This document shows positions 8,478 through 16,596 of a DNA stretch of 35,919 nucleotides, in pieces. The notes below the pieces were generated by a model. It was not told the DNA's origin. It did no database searches and was given only the letters and a program-made list of their open reading frames with translations. This DNA is from Cyclobacteriaceae bacterium. Lineage in GTDB: Bacteria > Bacteroidota > Bacteroidia > Cytophagales > Cyclobacteriaceae. How positions within the stretch are numbered: position 1 is the first letter of the stretch; the number at the start of each line of letters is the position of its first letter. The stretch is from the NCBI GenBank assembly GCA_018224645.1, contig JAGTVG010000155.1, forward strand, positions 1 to 35,919, read 5' to 3'. The position numbers and the translations under genes were made by a program.

Positions 8478-10175
8478 TTAATAAAACAAGACATTTGAAG
8501 TCTTGATATTTGGATCATTTACACTTGCTCCGCCAAGAATCATTACACGCGATACGCCATTTGCATCAACATAGCTGATTCCTGCCTGGTTATAGAGATT
8601 AAAACCTCCTTGAGATAACAATGTGTTTGAGCCGGTAGCTCCGGCAAATGTCCCTACGGTGCCATCTGCTAAAATCTGTGCATAGGTATTTTCGCTTGAG
8701 CCCTGGCCTGCAGCAGCGTACAAACCCGAAGACACAAATAAATTACCTCCTGCAGCCAGTGTAGTATGCTTACTTCGGGATTTTTGCAGCTCGTTTTCAT
8801 TTACTGTCCAACCAGCATCCGTGATGTTTCCGGTACGAAGATCCAGTCTGGCGAAAATTACTTGTGACAAATTAGTTGATGATGTGCCGGCATCCGGAGT
8901 TGAATTGCCACTTTCTCCACCTACAGCATATAAATAAGCTCCGAATGTAATAAAACCGTGATATGTCATTTCGGAAGGCATAGCAGAAAGTTCCTGCCAG
9001 TCTCCAAGTGCTCCTGTGGTATCAATTACGGATTTGTAAGTTTTATTCACTGGTACATCACCGGTTGTAGTTCCACCAGCAACATAAATAGTGTTTCTAA
9101 AAATCACAGCACCATGTGAATGTAATGGCTCAGGTAAGGACGTTGTACCGGACCAACTGCCGAGTGAACCGTCATTATTGAATGGCGCAACCGACACTGT
9201 ATTTACAACATTGCTGTCTCCATCCACTCCACCAATAATGTATAAATGTCCTGAGCCTGAAACTTTAGAATTGTAGGGCGTTGCCGCTACTGTACTGTGA
9301 AAGGCCAGAGGCGTTGGCAGTGACGTAGCCGATTTCCATTCAGCAATGGTTCCATCTGCATTGATTTCGCCATATATGGCCTGATCCAACGCTTCAGGAG
9401 TATCATTTTTTCCACCGGTTACATATACAAATTGATGACTTACATCGCTTGCATCGTCAATGGTAACAAACTGGGCATAGTGCCCACTTACAGCAACTGG
9501 AAGTGCCGTTGTAGATGTCCAGTTAATTGTGGAAGGACTAAAAGTTGCCGCTTCAGTTACATTAAATATCATTTCATTACTGACGCCTAATTCTGTTTCT
9601 ATATATAATGGTCCATCATCGGCACCCGATGGAACTGTTGTAATAATAAATTGATCTGTCCAGTAATCAGGATTTGCTACCGAAGCTTCAATTGTACTTC
9701 CGGCACCATCAGAGAAATATATTTTGCTTGTGCCCTGGACGCTTCCAAATGCTTTACCTTCAAGAATTACGGTGCTGCCTACATTACCTGATGGCTTTGT
9801 TGCGCTGTTTACGAATTCAAGTTCGGGAGGTATCGCTGTGAAAGCATTTTCAAAAGTTGCTTCTTTCCCGGCCGGGTTCCTTACGCTCACGGAAAGCAAT
9901 GTGTTGGCCTCCACACCGGAAGGAACCTGTGCAAAAATTGAAGTGGCTGAAGTAACATCAACTACAATTGAATTGACTCCACCAACGATAACTACCGCAC
10001 CTTGTTCAAAATTAGTGCCGACTATGGCCAGCTCTGTTGAGATGGCTCCTTCAGAGGGACTTACACCTGAAATATCGGGTTGTAATCCTGTCGGCGTAGG
10101 ATCGTCGTCCTTATTACAACCGAAACTCAGTAACCATATTAAAAATACAGCAAAAATTAATTTTAAAGGTTTCAT
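8478..10175 (-). CDS. Surface lipoprotein with two IPT/TIG domains and Kelch-like repeats
   Basis: This is a 565-residue lipoprotein. The signal ends LLSFGC with the lipidated cysteine at residue 20, then NKDDDPTPT, an acidic surface-export-like tether. Residues 33-113 form an IPT/TIG Ig-like domain (ISGVSPSEG, IVGTNFEQGAVVIVGG). Residues 117-207 form a second. From about 213 to the end there are Kelch-like blades with recurring YVTGG, YIIGGVDG, YVAGG, YAVGG and ILGGA strands. Such architectures are usually adhesive or ligand-binding, so a role in binding at the cell surface is inferred. It is the first gene of a two-gene minus-strand unit with the smaller lipoprotein downstream. Confidence 0.85.
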   Translation of the reverse strand: MKPLKLIFAVFLIWLLSFGCNKDDDPTPTGLQPDISGVSPSEGAISTELAIVGTNFEQGAVVIVGGVNSIVVDVTSATSIFAQVPSGVEANTLLSVSVRNPAGKEATFENAFTAIPPELEFVNSATKPSGNVGSTVILEGKAFGSVQGTSKIYFSDGAGSTIEASVANPDYWTDQFIITTVPSGADDGPLYIETELGVSNEMIFNVTEAATFSPSTINWTSTTALPVAVSGHYAQFVTIDDASDVSHQFVYVTGGKNDTPEALDQAIYGEINADGTIAEWKSATSLPTPLAFHSTVAATPYNSKVSGSGHLYIIGGVDGDSNVVNTVSVAPFNNDGSLGSWSGTTSLPEPLHSHGAVIFRNTIYVAGGTTTGDVPVNKTYKSVIDTTGALGDWQELSAMPSEMTYHGFITFGAYLYAVGGESGNSTPDAGTSSTNLSQVIFARLDLRTGNITDAGWTVNENELQKSRSKHTTLAAGGNLFVSSGLYAAAGQGSSENTYAQILADGTVGTFAGATGSNTLLSQGGFNLYNQAGISYVDANGVSRVMILGGASVNDPNIKTSNVLFY

Positions 10176-10578
10176 GTTTTTAATCTTCTAAGGAATATAA
10201 ATGTCAACTTTTTCCTTTTTATTATTCAAACGAATGGATAGTAACTACTGATGTATTTCAGATATTGGGGTTATGTAAGACAATTAAAGGTAATTCATTA
10301 ATTACCATATGATTAACAATGCTTACATCGTAAGTAATCCGTTGATTTTTAATTATATCAAAATATTATCAATCATGTCAGGACCGATTCCCGTTTCAGG
10401 GATCTTTGCAGGATAATGAAACTTCCCTGTGCAGGGTAGTCCCGGCAAATCATGAATTACCTGCCCTGGAGCACAGGCTCGAAAGGACAAAGCACAACCG
10501 GTCGATTCTATCAATCACCCTACATACGGTCACTCAGGGTATTCCATGTAATCCATCCCTGCCCTTGCCGGAGGAATA
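10176..10578. other. Gap upstream of the lipoprotein pair
   Basis: This stretch should hold the promoter of the lipoprotein pair, but I could not pick out a convincing -33/-7 pair. The 10380-10560 part contains short complementary pieces around CCCTGTGCAGGG. No coding region is recognised. Confidence 0.35.
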
Positions 10579-10696
10579 ACCCACCCCTACCCCTCCACGA
10601 GAGGGGATTTTGTACTCCCGGTTTTAATTGAATACCGATTTTCCCCTCTTTTGAGAAGCCTGTCCCGGGACTGACCCGGGAGGGTCAGGGGTGTGT
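10579..10696. repeat. Composite inverted repeat, MITE/REP-like
   Basis: The outer arms at 10579-10595 and 10680-10696 are inverted copies matching at about 14 of 17 bases. Inside them AGAGGGGA (from 10600) is mirrored by TCCCCTCT (to 10649), and a 7-bp perfect hairpin TCCCGGG/CCCGGGA lies at 10663-10681. The block is C/G-rich against an AT-rich background and ends 17 bases beyond the stop of the minus-strand dehydrogenase gene. It may act as a terminator, or be a small non-autonomous element or dispersed repeat. Confidence 0.6.
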
Positions 10697-10713
10697 AAAA
10701 ATTGAAAAACAAT

Positions 10714-11727
10714 TCATATTTCCGGGATGATCGCCTTTTTGTCGATCGATTTCCAGAGTTCCATGGACTTCTCCCATAACCTGATCCCCTCCTCCACTTC
10801 ATACACTTTCGGATCCATCTTCCTGGGATTGAACATATGCAGGTATTCGTTGCTTCTGCCTACAAAATCATCGGAAACGGCCAGGTAAACCACCGGCTCA
10901 GCCGCTTTTGCCGGTGATCTGAAAATAATGGAAAAGATCCCTTTGAGGATATTCCGCAACAGCCAGGGCGCTTCCTTCACAATATTGGTGTTGACGGGTC
11001 CCGGGCAAATCACATGGATACCAACATCCACCTCACCTGCATTCAGTCGTCTGGACAATTCGGTAAAAAATGTATTGGCCACCAGCTTAAAGTAACTATA
11101 GTATTCCATGCCCTTCGATACGCCGTAGGGAATGAATTTCCCGAATTCATCATAATCGACATAGGAGGATCCCTGGTGTGAATCAGAGCTGATGAAGAGG
11201 ATCCTGGCTTCATGTTCCTTCCTGTTGCCTGAAATCTTGTTGGGGATAACCCCGGCTTTCAATAACAGGGAGGATACTATCACGTTGGAAAGGTAATTGA
11301 CCATGAACATTTCTTCCTGCCCCGATGAAGTTTCCCTTGCCTTTGGGAGAGCAACGCCGGCATTCAGGATGGTGATATCGAGCTGTACCCGATCTTTTTT
11401 CAAGCCTTCACAAAATGAATGGATGCTTTCAAGTTCGCTCAGATCCAGATAACGCATTTCCACATTCCCGGATCCAGAGACCTTTTTAACCTTTTCACCC
11501 GCTTCCGGTATCTGTCTGCGGCAGGCCATGATCACATGTCCCCCTCTTCTGGCCAGTTCCACCGCAATTGCAAACCCAAGTCCGGAATTGGCTCCTGTGA
11601 CCAGGCAGGTCCGGCCATCGATCATGTCATTACCTGTCAGCCTGTTCTGTAGTTTCTGTTTTCTGAACAGGTCGAAAAATCCGTTCAAGGCGGCCACAAC
11701 AGGATTGTCAAACCTTCCTTCAGCCAT
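10714..11727 (-). CDS. Short-chain dehydrogenase/reductase, retinol-dehydrogenase-like
   Basis: This is a 337-residue NAD(P)-dependent oxidoreductase of the classical SDR type. The nucleotide-binding TGANSGLG is at 44-51, LNAG at 121-124 and serine-rich ISSDSH at 179-184. The catalytic pair fits Y210 and K214 (YSYFK), followed by LVANTFF as in retinol/photochlorophyllide-reductase-like SDRs. An N-terminal extension of about 37 residues precedes the Rossmann fold. There is no signal peptide. Substrates are probably a hydrophobic alcohol or carbonyl, but this is a family-level inference. It stands alone, with the phytanoyl-CoA dioxygenase-like gene about 200 bases upstream on the same strand. 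Confidence 0.85.
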   Translation of the reverse strand: MAEGRFDNPVVAALNGFFDLFRKQKLQNRLTGNDMIDGRTCLVTGANSGLGFAIAVELARRGGHVIMACRRQIPEAGEKVKKVSGSGNVEMRYLDLSELESIHSFCEGLKKDRVQLDITILNAGVALPKARETSSGQEEMFMVNYLSNVIVSSLLLKAGVIPNKISGNRKEHEARILFISSDSHQGSSYVDYDEFGKFIPYGVSKGMEYYSYFKLVANTFFTELSRRLNAGEVDVGIHVICPGPVNTNIVKEAPWLLRNILKGIFSIIFRSPAKAAEPVVYLAVSDDFVGRSNEYLHMFNPRKMDPKVYEVEEGIRLWEKSMELWKSIDKKAIIPEI

Positions 11728-11932
11728 ATGATCTCAATGATGGTTTGTTTTATGAAAATGAAAAATTCAAAAATACATCAACTCCTCACATATCCCAATG
11801 GAAAGGGATTAATCCTGTTTTGCCCTAAGATAGATCAACATCTGAAACGTATTCCTTTTGATTAGGCTTACAAATTATTCCAATGGGCAATTTATCCTTT
11901 TAATCAAAGTGAAGGTTTTTTAAGATCCAGTC

Positions 11933-12862
11933 CTACCAGCTTTTCATGCCAAGCAGTTTTTCTCCCAGTTCAGTCAGACTGGCCCTGGGATACCGGGTTA
12001 GTTCCCAATTTCTCGGATCACCCGGAAAAGCATATCCTTCCGGAGGGATGCGTTCCTTCCAGGATCTTATCCGCCAATCCCTCAGGTCCGCATTTTCTTC
12101 TTCGGCAGGGGTCATGGCAATATACTGGGCTATCCGGGGCCGGTCGGACTTGTTTGGACGGATTCCATGAGCAAGCATCGAATTCCATATGATAAGATCC
12201 CCTGCCATGGTTTCGACCTGTTCAATTTCAAATCCGGTGACATCCGGTTTGAAAGGATCCCTGTCTGCTGGCTGTGTTTTCACCCATGCATCATAATTCC
12301 TGAATAATTCGGGAACACACTGAAAGCCACCCGTTTCCCGGGTGGTATCGCTCAGGGATAACACGCCCTGGACATTATTCCTGCGATCGGGATCTGAAGT
12401 ATCTATATCCCAATGAATAAATCCTTTGAATTTCTTCTCTCCCAATGGGAAATTGAGATTACACCTGTCAATGGAAACCCATAATTTTTCAGTTCCCCAG
12501 ATATCCGCAAAAATTTTATGGATTTTCTGATATTGGCGGTTATCCCATAGATGCTGGTGATGGTACATTTCCACCATCCCTGAATTCACAAGCTCCTTCA
12601 TTTCGATTTCCCGGTGTGGGGGCCGGTACCATGTTGATGGATCATCCGGGTCTTTTTCCTCAAATTCCCAGATTGTCCGGACAAGATTCCTGATGTTCTC
12701 TTCAGGTACTACATTCCGGATCACAACATATCCTTTTTTATTCCAGTTTTTCCAGTCATCCTCCGAGAATACCCTGAAAGGTTCATTATTCAAACGCTGA
12801 TTAAAGGAAATCTGCCGGTAATATCCGATACTGGCATTTCCAGGTTGTTTTTCATATCTCAT
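11933..12862 (-). CDS. Phytanoyl-CoA dioxygenase (PhyH) family protein
   Basis: This is a 309-residue Fe(II)/2-oxoglutarate-dependent oxygenase of the PhyH family. The iron facial triad is visible as HxD in FIHWDID (H150, D152) and a distal H232 in MLAHGIRPN. An arginine in RPRIAQY (241-243) fits 2-oxoglutarate binding. The N-terminal GYVVIRNVVPEENI is the usual family opening. Such enzymes hydroxylate a small molecule or lipid in the cytoplasm, and the substrate is unknown here. The gene shares strand and neighbourhood with the SDR. A hydroxylation followed by oxidation is possible but unproven, since the gap of about 200 bases does not force an operon. Confidence 0.85.
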   Translation of the reverse strand: MRYEKQPGNASIGYYRQISFNQRLNNEPFRVFSEDDWKNWNKKGYVVIRNVVPEENIRNLVRTIWEFEEKDPDDPSTWYRPPHREIEMKELVNSGMVEMYHHQHLWDNRQYQKIHKIFADIWGTEKLWVSIDRCNLNFPLGEKKFKGFIHWDIDTSDPDRRNNVQGVLSLSDTTRETGGFQCVPELFRNYDAWVKTQPADRDPFKPDVTGFEIEQVETMAGDLIIWNSMLAHGIRPNKSDRPRIAQYIAMTPAEEENADLRDWRIRSWKERIPPEGYAFPGDPRNWELTRYPRASLTELGEKLLGMKSW

Positions 12863-13120
12863 GGATAAAGGTTTTATTGTTCACCAAATACTGCATTTTC
12901 GAAATGAAACTTATAGAATTTATGTCCCTTCTGTCAGATATAATTCCCCCCAGTTTCTTCCGGATAATCTCACAATATAATCATAATGATCTTATTTGAA
13001 AAATCCTGTGTTCGGCTGTAATTGATGATCCGGAACCTGATTCCCCCGATCGTAAATTATTTTCGACAATTACATCAAGGTATTGAAGCTCCGATTCTGA
13101 AATTTCTTGTTTTTGTATAC

Positions 13121-13128
13121 TAAATTTG
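13121..13128 (+). promoter_or_regulatory. -7 box TAAATTTG before the small membrane gene
   Basis: This is an exact match to the Bacteroidota -7 form TAnnTTTG. No clear TTTG was found at the right distance upstream. If it is used, transcription would begin at about 13134, after the GTG at 13130. That favours the ATG at 13151 as the start of the next gene. Confidence 0.35.
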
Positions 13129-13150
13129 TGTGGAAAACAGGAATACAGAC

Positions 13151-13363
13151 ATGGGGATCAGGATCAGGAATTTTATTTTAAATGAACTTTTTTTTATTTT
13201 ACTTTCACCAACCCTGGTCATGCTATGCATTGTTGTATATGGAATCCTTTTTGATTTCTGGTATAAGAATCTCATAGATATTTTATTGGTGAGTTTTGTG
13301 ATTTACCTGGTTTTGTTATTTATCCGTCTGGTTTTCCGAACCTCGAAAAAAATCAGGAATTGA
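13151..13363 (+). CDS. Small membrane protein with two transmembrane segments
   Basis: This protein of about 70 residues has two strongly hydrophobic stretches (FFILLSPTLVMLCIVVYGI and ILLVSFVIYLVLLFI) and a basic tail (RTSKKIRN). The tail should stay in the cytoplasm. It resembles no family I know. The frame can also start at GTG 13130. I prefer ATG 13151 because a consensus -7 box ends at 13128 and would leave the GTG outside the transcript. It lies 147 bases before the YceI gene on the same strand, so a link to envelope function is only positional. Confidence 0.5.
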   Translation: MGIRIRNFILNELFFILLSPTLVMLCIVVYGILFDFWYKNLIDILLVSFVIYLVLLFIRLVFRTSKKIRN

Positions 13364-13509
13364 TTCAAATACGATTTATCTGAAATAACATTTTTTTTGC
13401 ATATAATTGTAAATAATACACTTTTAACGTATAATAAAAAGTAATCCATGGTCATTTCGGGTACTTTTGGGCCTGATATTTGCAGACATTTTTTAAAATT
13501 TAATGATCT

Positions 13510-14112
13510 ATGAAAAAAACCTTTTTGATTTACGTATTCTTTATTTATCTTATTTCTCCGGCCGCTGCCCAGGTTGAATATAAGGTTGGTGAGGGAAGCA
13601 CCATGTCCATTACAGGTACATCCACCATTCACGACTGGACCAGCAAGGTAAATGAGGTCAATGGCACCTATCTTTTCAAAGAGAATATCAATCAGAAAAA
13701 AATAGCCAGAAGCGGCAGTATAGTGGAATCTGTTAAAATGGAAATTCCAGTATTAAGCATCGAAAGCCCGCGGGGAGCCACCATGGACAATAAAACCTAT
13801 AATGCCCTTAAATCAGAAGAACATCCCAACATAATTTTCGAGATAACACAGGACGAGATAAAGAATATTACAGATTCCAGATCAGATAAATTCCAGCTTG
13901 ATGTAACCGGGAATCTGACCATTGCGGGGTTCACCAGGGAGATCAGTTTAACACTGGACGGACAGAAAGTGGATGAAAAAACACTAAAATTCAAAGGCAG
14001 TTTTCCTGTCGACATGGTCACGTATAAAGTGGAACCGCCGACCGCAATGTTCGGCCAGATCAAAACCGGAAAAGATGTTTCCATTGATTTTGAATTGACT
14101 TTGGTGAGGTAA
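13510..14112 (+). CDS. YceI-like periplasmic lipocalin-fold protein
   Basis: This is a 200-residue exported protein. A clear signal peptide ends in SPAAAQ at residue 21. The mature part is a YceI domain: STIHDWTSKV, then PVLSIES, a KTYNALKSEEHPNI helix, DVTGNLTIAGFT, FKGSFPVDMV and a final FELTL strand. YceI proteins are beta-barrels that bind long isoprenoid or lipid-like molecules in the periplasm. The ligand cannot be told here. A SUMF1-domain gene starts about 45 bases downstream, but it has its own promoter-like box, so co-transcription is possible rather than certain. Confidence 0.88.
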   Translation: MKKTFLIYVFFIYLISPAAAQVEYKVGEGSTMSITGTSTIHDWTSKVNEVNGTYLFKENINQKKIARSGSIVESVKMEIPVLSIESPRGATMDNKTYNALKSEEHPNIIFEITQDEIKNITDSRSDKFQLDVTGNLTIAGFTREISLTLDGQKVDEKTLKFKGSFPVDMVTYKVEPPTAMFGQIKTGKDVSIDFELTLVR

Positions 14113-14126
14113 AAGTTTTAAATTTG
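14095..14126 (+). promoter_or_regulatory. Candidate promoter of the SUMF1-domain gene
   Basis: TTG at 14095-14097 and TAAATTTG at 14119-14126 are separated by 21 bases, a good Bacteroidota arrangement. The -7 box covers the TTG codon at 14124, so that codon is an unlikely start. It points to ATG 14157. Confidence 0.45.
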
Positions 14127-14156
14127 AATATAGAAATGATCTACAGCATATCATCA

Positions 14157-15152
14157 ATGTTGAAATTCTCCCCACTGATGCTGGGGATAATTTTAATCGT
14201 TACCCTATCTCATGCTCAGGATGTCGAAGTTGTGGCCTATGTTGAAGAAATACCTGGTTCGCAGGTAGCCATCGAAATGGTTCCCGTTCAGGGCGGTTCA
14301 TTCGTGATAGGAAGCCCGGACACCGAAGCTGACCGTGATGTAGATGAAGGCCCGCAACGTGAGGTGGAGGTAGACGGATTCTGGATGGGAAAATTCGAAA
14401 TCACCTGGGATCAGTATGAACTTTTCATGCAGAAGGAAAATATAGTGCGTGATTCAATCCTTTCTGAAGTTGCGCTTGAACGTGAAACGGAAGCGGATGC
14501 CATTTCAAGGCCTAGCCCCCCCTATGAGGATCCCTCGTTTGGTATGGGCAAGTACGGCTATCCGGCCGGAAGTATGACACAGTTTGCAGCTTTGATGTAC
14601 TGCAAATGGTTATCCACCATGACAGGAAAATTTTATCGTTTACCGACTGAGGCCGAATGGGAATATGCCTGCAGGGCGGGAACAACCACAGCTTATTATT
14701 CGGGAGACAATGTGGCGGAACTCGATGAATACGGGTGGCATTATGGCAATGCCTTGTATACCTATCATAAAGTAGGTGAGAAAAAGCCCAATCAATTCGG
14801 CATCTATGATATGATGGGAAATGTTGCAGAATGGACACTGGATCATTATTACCCGGATTATTATGAAAAGCTGAAGGAGGAAGATTTAAAAAATCCATGG
14901 TCCAAACCTGCCGCACTCTATCCCAGAACGGTTAGGGGAGGTTCATATGATGACGATCCTGACATGTTGCGTTGTGCTTCCCGGATCCCCTCAAATCCTG
15001 AAAAATGGAAACAAAGGGATCCTCAAATCCCTAAAAGCTTCTGGTGGAATACGGATTCCCCCTTTGTGGGTTTCCGGGTTGTCAGACCCTTCGAGGAACT
15101 GACCAAGGAGGAACAAGATACTTTCTGGGCGATCAATCTGGACGAAGATTAA
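14157..15152 (+). CDS. SUMF1/FGE-sulfatase-domain protein (GldK-like), catalytic cysteines absent
   Basis: This exported protein has about 331 residues. The ATG at 14157 gives a clean signal peptide ending LSHAQ. Upstream TTG 14124 and ATG 14136 are alternatives. The mature part is a formylglycine-generating-enzyme fold: GGSFVIGSP, KFEITWDQYE, RLPTEAEWEYACRAGT, GNVAEW, RGGSYDD and the closing GFRVVRP. The cysteine pair of true formylglycine-generating enzymes (CxxxxC before RYR) is missing after RGGSYDDDP. It is therefore unlikely to be a sulfatase activator. Non-catalytic members such as GldK/GldJ are structural envelope lipoproteins, and others bind ligands. It is followed 28 bases later by the Tat-exported Gfo/Idh/MocA gene, so the two probably share a transcript. 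Confidence 0.82.
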   Translation: MLKFSPLMLGIILIVTLSHAQDVEVVAYVEEIPGSQVAIEMVPVQGGSFVIGSPDTEADRDVDEGPQREVEVDGFWMGKFEITWDQYELFMQKENIVRDSILSEVALERETEADAISRPSPPYEDPSFGMGKYGYPAGSMTQFAALMYCKWLSTMTGKFYRLPTEAEWEYACRAGTTTAYYSGDNVAELDEYGWHYGNALYTYHKVGEKKPNQFGIYDMMGNVAEWTLDHYYPDYYEKLKEEDLKNPWSKPAALYPRTVRGGSYDDDPDMLRCASRIPSNPEKWKQRDPQIPKSFWWNTDSPFVGFRVVRPFEELTKEEQDTFWAINLDED

Positions 15153-15180
15153 ATGTGTTTTTTTACCTAAATATAAGATT

Positions 15181-16491
15181 ATGGACAAAAAATTTTCATT
15201 AACCCGCAGAAATTTTGTCAAGGGATCGGCAACTGTGGCAGGTGGTGTCATGGTTGGCGGACTATCCCTTGATTCGAGTGCACATCCTGCCGGATCAGAC
15301 ACAATCAAAGTTGCTCTCGTTGGCTGTGGAGGAAGAGGGACAGGGGCTGCAGTTCAGGCGCTAAGCGTAAAACAAAACGTACAGCTTGTCGCCATGGCCG
15401 ACGCTTTCAAGGATCGCCTGGATACAAGTTACAGTAACATCCTGGAACAAATTACCGATAAAGAACGGGTAAAGGTGAAGGATAAAAATAAATTTGTTGG
15501 ATTTGATGGCTATAAGGCCGCCATCGATATGGCCGATGTTGTTATTTTAACCACCCCTCCTGGTTTCCGTCCTATCCATTTGGAATATGCTGTTAAAAAT
15601 GACAAGCATGTCTTCACTGAAAAACCCATGGCTACCGATGCACCTGGAATCCGTAAAGTGCTTGAAATGGTGGAACTTTCCAAACAGAAAAAATTAAACG
15701 TCATTGTCGGCCTGCAGAGACATTATCAGACCTACTACCGTGAAATGATCAAAAGAATCCATGATGGTGAAATTGGAGATATTACCTCCGCTCAGGCTTA
15801 CTGGAATGGTGGTGGCGTATGGGTGAATCCGAGGGAAACCGGTCAGACAGAAATGGAATATCAGATGCGGAACTGGTATTATTTTAACTGGTTATGCGGA
15901 GATCATATCGTTGAACAGCATATCCATAACCTTGATGTAATCAACTGGGTAAAACAGGCTTATCCCGTAAAAGCTCAGGGAATGGGCGGACGCCAGGTAA
16001 GAACCGGCAAGGAATATGGCGAAATTTTCGATCATCATTTTGTGGAATTTGAATATGCAGACGGAACGATCATGAACAGCCAGTGCCGTCATATTCAGAA
16101 TACATGGAACAAGGTAGCAGAATCTGTTGCTGGTACCAAGGGCCGCGCCGATAGTTCCGGCACTTTGTATGATCTGAAAGGAAATATAATCTGGAAACAC
16201 AGGGACAGGGAAGACCCTAATCCCTATCAGCAGGAACATGATGAATTATTCGCTGCCATTGAAGCCGGTGAAGTGATCAACGATCTGGAAAATGGAACGA
16301 AAAGTACAATGACAGCCATTATGGGTCGTATGGCGACTTATTCAGGACAGATGATTACCTGGGATGAGGCCATCAATTCCGATAATAAGCTGGTTCCGGA
16401 TACTTTTGGCTGGGATGTATTACCACCGGTACTGCCGGATGAAAAAGGATTTTATCCTATCCCGATGCCGGGCATTACCAAAGTTCTTTAA
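15181..16491 (+). CDS. Tat-exported Gfo/Idh/MocA-family oxidoreductase
   Basis: This is a 436-residue protein with a twin-arginine signal (TRRNFVKGS followed by a hydrophobic segment), so it is folded with its cofactor before export to the periplasm. The Rossmann fold begins with VALVGCGGRGTG at 44-55. The EKP motif common to the family is at 147-149 (FTEKPMATD). The C-terminal beta-sheet domain carries D241 and H242 (CGDHIVEQHIHN), typical catalytic positions. Family members oxidise or rearrange sugars with tightly bound NAD(P), and exported Bacteroidota members act on glycans or cyclitols. The exact sugar is unknown. The gene ends just before a strong terminator. Confidence 0.9.
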   Translation: MDKKFSLTRRNFVKGSATVAGGVMVGGLSLDSSAHPAGSDTIKVALVGCGGRGTGAAVQALSVKQNVQLVAMADAFKDRLDTSYSNILEQITDKERVKVKDKNKFVGFDGYKAAIDMADVVILTTPPGFRPIHLEYAVKNDKHVFTEKPMATDAPGIRKVLEMVELSKQKKLNVIVGLQRHYQTYYREMIKRIHDGEIGDITSAQAYWNGGGVWVNPRETGQTEMEYQMRNWYYFNWLCGDHIVEQHIHNLDVINWVKQAYPVKAQGMGGRQVRTGKEYGEIFDHHFVEFEYADGTIMNSQCRHIQNTWNKVAESVAGTKGRADSSGTLYDLKGNIIWKHRDREDPNPYQQEHDELFAAIEAGEVINDLENGTKSTMTAIMGRMATYSGQMITWDEAINSDNKLVPDTFGWDVLPPVLPDEKGFYPIPMPGITKVL

Positions 16492-16515
16492 TTTAAAAAA
16501 TACGAGAAAGAATAC

Positions 16516-16543
16516 AAAAGAGGGAGCCGTGGCTCCCTCTTTT
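16516..16543. terminator. Bidirectional terminator between the oxidoreductase and ApbE genes
   Basis: Exact inverted arms lie at 16516-16528 and 16531-16543 (core GAGGGAGCC/GGCTCCCTC), with A-run and T-run flanks. It lies 25 bases after the plus-strand stop and 54 bases beyond the stop of the convergent apbE gene, and can serve both. Confidence 0.88.
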
Positions 16544-16596
16544 TATGAATTACAATAAAAGAGTGATATTGGTAGATTGCCTTCCCGGATCCTGGT

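Noticed and set aside
9724-10191. A 155-codon plus-strand frame
   Set aside because: It mirrors the IPT domains of the lipoprotein on the minus strand and has no features of its own.
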